Assembly (NCBI GenBank): GCA_947626905.1
Contig: CANQUE010000001.1
Location: forward strand, 62,001-126,000
Length of the DNA: 64,000 nt
Origin: an uncultured Oscillospiraceae bacterium
Lineage (GTDB): Bacteria > Bacillota > Clostridia > Oscillospirales > Oscillospiraceae
Direction of reading: 5' to 3'
Positions 58,532 through 64,000 of this stretch are shown piece after piece. The notes beneath the pieces were generated by a model that was not told the DNA's origin, searched no databases, and saw nothing but the letters and a program-made list of their open reading frames with translations. The translations under genes were made by a program, and so were the position numbers. Every line of letters begins with the position of its first letter. The stretch's first letter is position 1.

Positions 58532-60013
58532 TTACGCCAAAAACTCCGATACGGCCTTTTCCATGTCCGCCACCGGGACCCACCGGTCGAAACGGACCTT
58601 TTTGTTCCCCAGGCCAGCCAGAGGGGCCGGGGCGGCTACGCCCGTAGCGGCGGACAGGATGTCCACCAGCGCCGGCCCGGTCTCATCCGTGGGCGCGCCG
58701 ATGGCCCGCAGCACCGCGGCGCCGAATTTAAAGGGGCTGGCGGTGGACACCACCACCGTGGGCCGGCGCGCACCCTCCCGTTCCCGTATCCGGCGGAGCA
58801 CCCGGCTGGCTACGGCGGTATGGGTATCGGTCAGATATCCGTGCTCCCGCCAGAGAAGCCCGATCTCCTCCCCCGCGGCGGCGTCCTCGCAGAAGCCTCC
58901 GGCAAATTCCGCGCCCACCGCGGCCAAAAGGGACGGTCCCACGTCATAGCGCCCCTGGGCGGCGAGCCGGTCCATAAACGTCCCCACCCTCTGCGGGTCC
59001 CCGGACAGGCAGTAGAGCAGCCGCTCCAGGTTGGAGGACACCAAAATGTCCATAGACGGGGAGCTGGTCAGGTGGAAGGGCCGGTTTTTGTCATATACGC
59101 CGGTGGCGATAAAGTCCGTGAGCACATGGTTGTCGTTGCTGGCGCAGATCAGCCGCCCCACCGGCAGGCCCATCCGCTTGGCGAACCATCCGGCCAGGAT
59201 GTTGCCGAAATTCCCGGTGGGCACGCAGAAGTCCAGCGGCTCTCCCGGCTTCACCATCCCGGCGTTCACCCCGTCGCAATAGGCGGAGAAGTAGTAGGCC
59301 ACCTGGGGGACCAAGCGGCCCCAGTTGATGGAGTTGGCGGAGCTGAGGAAATAGCCCCGCTCATCCAGCGTCCGCGCAAATCCCCGGTCGGCAAAGATCC
59401 TTTTCACCCCGGTCTGGGCGTCGTCGAAATTGCCGTCCACGGCCACCACGTTGACGTTCCGTCCCTCCTGGGTCGCCATTTGCAGCTTCTGCACCTGGCT
59501 GACCCCATCCCGGGGATAGAACACCATGATCCGGGTGCCGGGCACATCCTTAAAGCCCTCCAGGGCCGCCTTTCCCGTGTCGCCGCTGGTGGCCACCAGG
59601 ATGCTCACCGTCCGCTGTTCCCCGTTTTTCCGCAGACTGCTCGTCAGCAGCCGGGGCATGATCTGCAGGGCCATATCCTTGAACGCGCTGGTAGGGCCGT
59701 GCCAAAGCTCCAAATAGGCGGTGTCGCCGTCCAGCCTGTGCAGCGGCGCCACGGCCGCGCTGTCAAAATTCCCGCCATAGGAATCGGCGGCGATCTGCTC
59801 CAGCTCCTCGGAGGAGAACTCCTCCAGATACAGCCTCAGCACCTCAGCCGCTCTGTGCCGGTAATCCATCTGCCCCAGCCGGCTGATAAAACCCATGTCC
59901 ACGGCGGGGATGGTCTCCGGCACATACAGCCCCCCATCCGGCGCGATGCCCCGGATGATGGCCTGGGAAGCGGTGACGGCCGGGCTCCGGCCTCTGGTAC
60001 TCACATAGTTCAT
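58532..60013 (-). CDS. thrC: Threonine synthase
   Basis: A 493-aa PLP enzyme that converts O-phosphohomoserine to threonine. The Lys that carries PLP is in GPTSAFKDMALQ near 106-117; the phosphate loop TSGDTGKAAL near 146-155 and SANSINWGRLVPQVAYY near 265-281 are the family signs. It is the long (group with N-terminal TS domain) type. It overlaps yraN by 4 nt, the last gene of the rplS-lepB unit. Confidence 0.95.
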   Translation of the reverse strand: MNYVSTRGRSPAVTASQAIIRGIAPDGGLYVPETIPAVDMGFISRLGQMDYRHRAAEVLRLYLEEFSSEELEQIAADSYGGNFDSAAVAPLHRLDGDTAYLELWHGPTSAFKDMALQIMPRLLTSSLRKNGEQRTVSILVATSGDTGKAALEGFKDVPGTRIMVFYPRDGVSQVQKLQMATQEGRNVNVVAVDGNFDDAQTGVKRIFADRGFARTLDERGYFLSSANSINWGRLVPQVAYYFSAYCDGVNAGMVKPGEPLDFCVPTGNFGNILAGWFAKRMGLPVGRLICASNDNHVLTDFIATGVYDKNRPFHLTSSPSMDILVSSNLERLLYCLSGDPQRVGTFMDRLAAQGRYDVGPSLLAAVGAEFAGGFCEDAAAGEEIGLLWREHGYLTDTHTAVASRVLRRIREREGARRPTVVVSTASPFKFGAAVLRAIGAPTDETGPALVDILSAATGVAAPAPLAGLGNKKVRFDRWVPVADMEKAVSEFLA

Positions 60014-60381
60014 AGCGTATAGGCGTCCTCCAGATGGTATATCTCGGGCTTTTTCGTGTCCAGGCCCTGGGGCGCGTAGACCTCGATGACATCAAATCGC
60101 GGCTGCAGGTCCGTGGGGTTCTGCTGGAGCCATCGCTCCGCGGCCAGGATCACCCGCCGCTGCTTGGCCGGCGTGACGAACTCCGCCGCCGTGCCGTGGG
60201 AGGGATCTTTGCGCAGCTTCACCTCCACAAAGACCACGAACCCGCGCCGCCGGGCGATCACATCCACCTCGCCCAGACGGCAGGCGAAATTCCGCCCCAG
60301 GATCTGATAGCCGTGCCTGCGCAGATAGCGGCAGGCGGCGTCCTCCCCGAAGGCTCCCAGGAGCTTTTTATCGCTGGGCAT
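60010..60381 (-). CDS. yraN: YraN/UPF0102 family putative endonuclease
   Basis: A 123-aa protein with the nuclease-like fold: GEDAACRYLRRHGYQILGRNF, GEVDVIARRRGFVVFVEVKLR with the D-(E)xK residues near 37-55. The family is often next to rnhB, as here; its substrate is unknown. It overlaps rnhB by 14 nt. Confidence 0.92.
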   Translation of the reverse strand: MPSDKKLLGAFGEDAACRYLRRHGYQILGRNFACRLGEVDVIARRRGFVVFVEVKLRKDPSHGTAAEFVTPAKQRRVILAAERWLQQNPTDLQPRFDVIEVYAPQGLDTKKPEIYHLEDAYTL

Positions 60382-60958
60382 AGAACTTCCTCAAAAAACT
60401 GGGCCTGTGGACCGGCGAAGGCCCGTATTTTTCCAGGGCGGCGTAATGCTCTTTCGTGCCATAGCCCTTATGCCGCTCAAATCCGTATTGGGGATACTGC
60501 TCCGCCAGCGCGAGCATCAGCCTGTCCCGGGTGACCTTCGCCAGCACCGAAGCCGCCGCGATCGACGCGCACAGCGCGTCCCCGTGGACCACGCTGCGGG
60601 CGGGGACGGAGATGCCTTTCACCGTATTGCCGTCGATGAGCGCCAGCTCCGGCTGGGGGTCCAGCTGTCCGATGGCCCGATCCATGGCCAGCAGCGCCGC
60701 GGCCAGGATGTTCCGCTGTTCGATCTCCTCCACAGAGGCAAAGGCGATCCCATAAGAAACGGCCTTTTCCCGGATCAGCGGGAAAAGGGCCTCCCGCTTT
60801 TTCTCCGTGAGTTTTTTGGAATCGTTCAGGCCCGGCAGGACACAGTCTTCCGGCAAAATGACCGCCGCGGCGCACACCGGCCCCGCCAGCGGGCCCCGGC
60901 CGGCCTCATCCGCGCCGCAGACGAGGGCGAAGCCCTCCCGCCGAAGGGTCCGTTCCAT
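60368..60958 (-). CDS. rnhB: Ribonuclease HII
   Basis: A 197-aa enzyme that removes ribonucleotides from DNA. Catalytic residues are in GADEAGRGPLAGPV near 14-27, the Asp of LIDGNTV near 111 and the later Asp in SVLAKVTRDRLM. ATG 60958 has no good ribosome site, and homologues usually have a few more residues; codons before it (LPDLWE) look homologous, so the true start could be a rare codon or ATG 61036, which would overlap rbgA. Confidence 0.9.
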   Translation of the reverse strand: MERTLRREGFALVCGADEAGRGPLAGPVCAAAVILPEDCVLPGLNDSKKLTEKKREALFPLIREKAVSYGIAFASVEEIEQRNILAAALLAMDRAIGQLDPQPELALIDGNTVKGISVPARSVVHGDALCASIAAASVLAKVTRDRLMLALAEQYPQYGFERHKGYGTKEHYAALEKYGPSPVHRPSFLRKFYAQR

Positions 60959-60980
60959 CTCCCACAGGTCGGGGAGGGAT

Positions 60981-61805
60981 CTAACGCCGGGGCCGCTCAA
61001 GGCTGATCCTCCCCAGCTTTCCGCCGCGAAATTCATCCAGCAGCACCGCCGCCATCCGCTCGGTGTCCACATGGCCTCCCGCCATGAGAAAGCCCCGTTT
61101 CCGGGCGCACGCCTCCAGCAGTTCCCATCCCTGGGCCGACGGGTCCGGGTCCAGCTTGTAACGGGCCGCCAGGGCCCCGGGATAGGTCTCCCGCAGAGTC
61201 ACGAGAAGCCGCGCCGCCAGATCCTCTGCGTCCAGCACCTCATCCTTCACCGCGCCGGTGAAGGCCAGGCGCTCCCCCACAAGAGGATCGTCAAATTTCG
61301 GCCAAAGGATACCCGGCGTGTCCAAAAGCTCCAGCTGGCTGTCCACGGCGATCCACTGCTTGCCCCGGGTGACGCCGGGGCGGTCGGAAACGGCCGCGGT
61401 CCTGCGGCCGCTGACCCGGTTGATGAACGTGGATTTTCCCACATTGGGCACTCCCACCACCATGGCCCGCATCGGTCCCTGCTTGTCCCGCAGGGCCCGC
61501 AGCGCCTGGGGAAGTCCCTTCACGCCCCGGCCGGACTGGGCGTCGCACTCCAGAAAGGGCACGCCCTGATCCTTATAGTATTCCCGCCACTGGGCCGTGA
61601 CGGACGGGTCCGCCTGATCGGCCCGGTTCAGGATCAGCAGCCGGGGCTTGCGTCCGGCGATGATCCCGTCCAGGTCCGGGTTCCTGCTGGCCGACGGGAT
61701 GCGGGCGTCCACCACCTCGCACACCGCGTCCACCAGCTTCAGGCTGTCCTGCATCATCCGCTGGGCCTTTTTCATGTGGCCGGGGAACCACTGCACCTCA
61801 GCCAT
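60981..61805 (-). CDS. rbgA: Ribosome biogenesis GTPase YlqF/RbgA
   Basis: A 274-aa circularly permuted GTPase: N-terminal WFPGHMKKAQRMM, G4 NRADQ near 58, G1 GVPNVGKSTFINR near 117-129, G3 DTPGIL near 163, and a C-terminal RNA-binding domain. It is needed for a late step of 50S assembly (loading of L16). It overlaps lepB by 8 nt; rplS-lepB-rbgA-rnhB is a conserved Firmicutes order. Confidence 0.95.
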   Translation of the reverse strand: MAEVQWFPGHMKKAQRMMQDSLKLVDAVCEVVDARIPSASRNPDLDGIIAGRKPRLLILNRADQADPSVTAQWREYYKDQGVPFLECDAQSGRGVKGLPQALRALRDKQGPMRAMVVGVPNVGKSTFINRVSGRRTAAVSDRPGVTRGKQWIAVDSQLELLDTPGILWPKFDDPLVGERLAFTGAVKDEVLDAEDLAARLLVTLRETYPGALAARYKLDPDPSAQGWELLEACARKRGFLMAGGHVDTERMAAVLLDEFRGGKLGRISLERPRR

Positions 61806-62490
61806 TGCCCTGCTCCACGCCGTAGATGGCGCCGATCCTGTCGAAGGGGTACATGCGGAACACGACTTTTCCCATCACGTCCCGCTCGTCGATATAGCCG
61901 ATGGAATTCACCCGGCTGTCGCTGGAGTTGTTGCGGTTATCCCCCATGACGAACAAATGCCCCTCCGGCACGGTGACGGTGACGCTGTCGGCCGTGACGT
62001 CCTTGTCCGGATCGATGCCATAGACATCGTAATACAGCGGGTCCATAATGTCATAGCGGTCGATGGTCCGCTCCATGATATAGGGTTCCTCCATCACGTT
62101 CCCGTCCACAGACAGCGTCCCCTCGGCGAAGTCGATGGTCAGCTTCTGTCCGCCGGTCGCCACGATCCGCTTGACGATGGGCTCTTTTTTGAACTCCTCC
62201 GCCTTCAGCACGACGATGTCGCCCTGTTCATAGCCCCCCGCCAGACGGGTGATGATGACCTTGTCCCCCTCCTCCAGCGTAGGGAGCATGGACGGGCCCA
62301 CCACATCGATGACCCGGGCCGCCAGCACGAACAGCAGCACGCAGACGATCACCGCCACGATGATGCAGTGTATCCACTCGTACGCGTCCTTCAGCGGGTC
62401 AAAGGACTCCTCCTCCGCTTCCTGCACGGCAGGCACCTCCACGGCGGCGGGTTCTGCGCCGCCCTCTATATGTTTTCCCTTTTTCCTCAT
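61798..62490 (-). CDS. lepB: Signal peptidase I
   Basis: A 230-aa membrane peptidase with an acidic cytosolic start, one membrane helix (about 42-62), and the catalytic Ser in GPSMLPTLEEGD near 70-81 and Lys in KRIVATGG near 110. GDNRNNSSDSR near 178-188 is box E. It removes signal peptides of exported proteins. ATG 62490 follows AGGAGG at 9 nt; a promoter is at 62549-62578. Confidence 0.95.
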   Translation of the reverse strand: MRKKGKHIEGGAEPAAVEVPAVQEAEEESFDPLKDAYEWIHCIIVAVIVCVLLFVLAARVIDVVGPSMLPTLEEGDKVIITRLAGGYEQGDIVVLKAEEFKKEPIVKRIVATGGQKLTIDFAEGTLSVDGNVMEEPYIMERTIDRYDIMDPLYYDVYGIDPDKDVTADSVTVTVPEGHLFVMGDNRNNSSDSRVNSIGYIDERDVMGKVVFRMYPFDRIGAIYGVEQGNG

Positions 62491-62548
62491 GGATCATGGC
62501 CTCCTGTCGCCGGCAGAGCGTACCTATATCCTTCTTGCCCAACAAATG

Positions 62549-62578
62549 ATTATACAATATCTTCCGTCCCTAACGCAA
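62549..62578 (-). promoter_or_regulatory. Sigma-A-like promoter of lepB
   Basis: TTGCGT, 18-nt spacer, TATAAT (perfect -10) on the minus strand. The -35 box touches the end of the rplS terminator, so lepB can be expressed apart from rplS. Confidence 0.6.
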
Positions 62579-62609
62579 CAAAAAAGAGGCTCTCCGCCCC
62601 TTTTTTGTT
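62577..62609. terminator. Terminator after rplS
   Basis: A 14-bp stem AACAAAAAAGAGGC / GCCCCTTTTTTGTT with one wobble and a 5-nt loop; T-runs on both sides. It lies 16 nt after the L19 stop. Confidence 0.85.
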
Positions 62610-62625
62610 GGTCTTAATGGACTTT

Positions 62626-62967
62626 TTACAGCTTTTCCCGGACTTTGGCGGCCTTGCCCACCCGATCGCGCAGGTAATACAGCTTGGCCCGGCGGACCTT
62701 GCCCTTGCGAACGGTGTCCACGCTCACGATGGTGGGCGAATGGACCGGGAAGACCTTCTCGCAGCCCACGCCGTAAGAGATCCGGCGCACCGTGATGGTC
62801 TCGTTGATGCCGCCGTGTTTCTTGGCGATCAGCGTGCCTTCAAAGGCCTGGTTGCGTTCGCGGTTGCCCTCCTTGATCCGGACGGTGACGCGGACGGTGT
62901 CGCCCACGTTCATCTCGGGAAGCTCCGGCTTCATATACTGTTGGGTCAGCGCATTGATGAGATCCAT
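62626..62967 (-). CDS. rplS: 50S ribosomal protein L19
   Basis: A 113-aa ribosomal protein at the subunit interface, with [39 protein letters not shown] and the basic [22 protein letters not shown]-terminus. ATG 62967 follows AAGGAAGG. The reading frame stays open upstream through the leader, but that part is not protein: it holds the promoter and repeats. It is separated from lepB by a terminator. Confidence 0.96.
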   Translation of the reverse strand: MDLINALTQQYMKPELPEMNVGDTVRVTVRIKEGNRERNQAFEGTLIAKKHGGINETITVRRISYGVGCEKVFPVHSPTIVSVDTVRKGKVRRAKLYYLRDRVGKAAKVREKL

Positions 62968-63117
62968 GGTATATCCTTCCTTTGATAGACGTTCATACCG
63001 GGAATTCCTCTCCTCCGGCAGCGGACCGCCCTGATAGGCGCGCTTTGCGCCCCAGTACGGTGATACCCCTACCAAAATAGCGGAGGCCCACCGCCCTGAA
63101 AGGCGCACATTACGCGC
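62968..63117 (-). ncRNA. rplS 5' leader (candidate L19 leader element) with a repeated motif
   Basis: The leader is about 150 nt long and GC-rich. A 17-bp motif, ACCGCCCTGAWAGGCGC on the plus strand, occurs at 63025-63041 and again at 63090-63106 with one difference. Firmicutes rplS mRNAs are known to have a structured leader that binds L19; I cannot confirm by covariance that this is the same fold. Confidence 0.5.
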
Positions 63118-63123
63118 CCGGGT

Positions 63124-63152
63124 ATAATAGCATATTTTTCCCGAATATGCAA
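63124..63152 (-). promoter_or_regulatory. Sigma-A-like promoter of rplS
   Basis: TTGCAT, 17-nt spacer, TATTAT on the minus strand, right after the stop of the radical-SAM-associated gene. Confidence 0.7.
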
Positions 63153-63170
63153 GGATTTTTTCAAAAAACT

Positions 63171-63803
63171 TTATCGGAACGGCGTCATATCCTCCTTATA
63201 CGCCTCCAGACGGGTGAACCGAAAGTAAGCCGGCCCGTTCTCCCCCAGCGCCGCCATCATCAGCTCCGGGCTCACGGTGGGTTCCTGGGCGTGCAGCACG
63301 AGCTCCGCCCTCACGCCGTTTTCAACGTCCGTGAAGCGGGCGGACCGGATCGCCGGGGCGATATCGTCGGTGCGCACGCCCCGCTTGGCCCGATGCTCTA
63401 CCAAAATGGGGCTTTTGGCAAAAAAACCGGTATAAAACGCCGCGTCACGGCCCCCGCGAAGCAGGCCCTCCAGCCGCAGCCACCGCAGCTCCGCCCCCTT
63501 GCAGGGAGCTGGATACGCCTCCAGCGCGGCGATGCCCTCCGGCATATAGGGCCCGAGCCGCTCCGGCAGCATTTTCAGGTCATATTCGCCCTCCAGCGCG
63601 AAATCCATATACTCGCAAAGGCTGGCCGTGCCCACGCTCAGGGGCAGGATGATGGATATCTTCGCGTGGGGGTTGAAGCCCTCGGAATACTTCAGCGCCA
63701 TCCCCGCCCGGGAAAACACCCGCTGCATGGTGCGCATCAGATCCAGGTGGGAGATATACACCGCCCGTCCGGTCTTCGCAAATTTCAATCGCAGCTTATC
63801 CAC
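63171..63803 (-). CDS. TIGR03936 family radical-SAM-associated protein (DUF2344)
   Basis: A 210-aa protein with the family pattern [49 protein letters not shown] near the N-terminus. It always lies next to, or is fused with, a B12-binding-type radical-SAM protein, as here. I take GTG 63803 because AGGAGG is 9 nt upstream; a GTG three codons earlier sits on the ribosome site. It overlaps the upstream gene by 8 nt. Function unknown, perhaps RNA modification. Confidence 0.92.
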   Translation of the reverse strand: MDKLRLKFAKTGRAVYISHLDLMRTMQRVFSRAGMALKYSEGFNPHAKISIILPLSVGTASLCEYMDFALEGEYDLKMLPERLGPYMPEGIAALEAYPAPCKGAELRWLRLEGLLRGGRDAAFYTGFFAKSPILVEHRAKRGVRTDDIAPAIRSARFTDVENGVRAELVLHAQEPTVSPELMMAALGENGPAYFRFTRLEAYKEDMTPFR

Positions 63804-64000
63804 GGCACACACCCTCCTTCAACAGGCTGGCGGCCCCGCAGCCGGAGCAGCCCGCCCGGCAGTCGGGGGTGAGCGCGCCCTCATAGGCCCTGGCCCGTTC
63901 CCGCTCAAGATGGCGGCGGCTCACGGCACAGTCCATGTGCTCCCAGGGCTGCAGCTCTTCCACCGGGCGGGCCCGGGTGGCGTAAAAGTCGATGTCCAGT
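63796..64000 (-). CDS. TIGR03960 family radical-SAM protein, C-terminal end only
   Basis: The last 67 codons of a larger gene that begins beyond the right edge. LDIDFYATR, LQPWEHMDCAVSRRHLERERARAY and the ending CRAGCSGCGAAS are typical for the C-terminus of B12-binding-domain radical-SAM proteins paired with TIGR03936. The final cysteines (CxxxCxGC type) may bind a second cluster. It overlaps the next gene by 8 nt. Confidence 0.85.
   Translation of the reverse strand, partial: LDIDFYATRARPVEELQPWEHMDCAVSRRHLERERARAYEGALTPDCRAGCSGCGAASLLKEGVCRG

Noticed and set aside
1-64000. Search for rRNA, transposase, integrase, phage or toxin-antitoxin genes
   Set aside because: None of the frames shows such domains; gene order is that of a core chromosome throughout.

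Overview
The window reads as chromosomal core DNA from a GC-rich (roughly 60-65% G+C by eye), spore-forming, anaerobic member of the Clostridia, most likely the gut Oscillospirales. Pointers are the in-frame ispH-rpsA fusion, a type A RNase P RNA in a Firmicutes-like genome, remA/yicC/ytfJ/yunB/pdaB sporulation and low-GC Gram-positive markers, the TIGR03936/TIGR03960 radical-SAM pair, and lipobox-type binding proteins. No mobile element, CRISPR array, rRNA or prophage is visible. Nearly everything is on the minus strand; only an ABC-F protein, recG and a DUF1540 gene are on plus.

Layout from left to right (minus-strand units are transcribed right to left). 1-6.9 kb: yunB (cut by the left edge), two M42 aminopeptidases, murD, rnpB, yebC, a DUF3794/LysM spore-coat-type gene and a 46-aa membrane protein. 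6.9-23.1 kb: a long translation, envelope and signalling block (cdaA-cdaR, an RseC-like protein, DUF5685, a J-domain protein, a membrane protein, yicC, remA, gmk, rpoZ, priA, def, fmt, rsmB, rlmN, prpC, prkC, rsgA), tightly packed with many 4-nt overlaps. 23.1-25.7 kb: a polar amino-acid ABC transporter behind two tRNA-Ser genes. 25.8-28.3 kb: ABC-F gene (+) facing a PdaB-like deacetylase. 28.5-38.7 kb: an oligopeptide ABC transporter plus the oligopeptidase pepF. 38.9-46.0 kb: recG (+) facing rpiR-HI0933 flavoprotein-cmk-ispH/rpsA. 46.1-58.2 kb: scpA/scpB-DUF2953-ytfJ-dac-rluB and tig-clpP-clpX-lon-engB-M50 protease. 58.3-64 kb: DUF1540 (+), then rplS-lepB-rbgA-rnhB-yraN-thrC and a radical-SAM pair cut by the right edge.

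The most unusual locus is the peptide transporter at 28.5-36.9 kb. Its OppC permease carries about 300 residues of RCC1-type repeats, seven by my count and so a whole beta-propeller, in the first extracytoplasmic loop. Its OppF ATPase carries about 170-180 charged, probably coiled-coil residues between Walker A and the Q-loop. Its lipoprotein binding subunit has an acidic Glu/Pro/Ala tandem repeat inside the ligand-binding domain. OppB and OppD look canonical. A 66-aa membrane protein ends the operon, and a cytosolic oligopeptidase precedes it. I read it as a peptide importer that has gained docking or regulatory modules on both sides of the membrane; that role is inference.

Other points worth attention: an internal Shine-Dalgarno plus ATG exactly at the ispH/rpsA junction with a promoter-like AT-rich patch upstream; a recG promoter placed so that the mRNA would be leaderless; sigma-E-like promoters in front of yunB, the DUF3794 gene and pdaB; a near-consensus promoter inside rlmN feeding prpC-prkC; and hairpins over the start regions of dac and of the 46-aa gene. 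All promoter, terminator and fold calls were made by eye and have not been scored by software.
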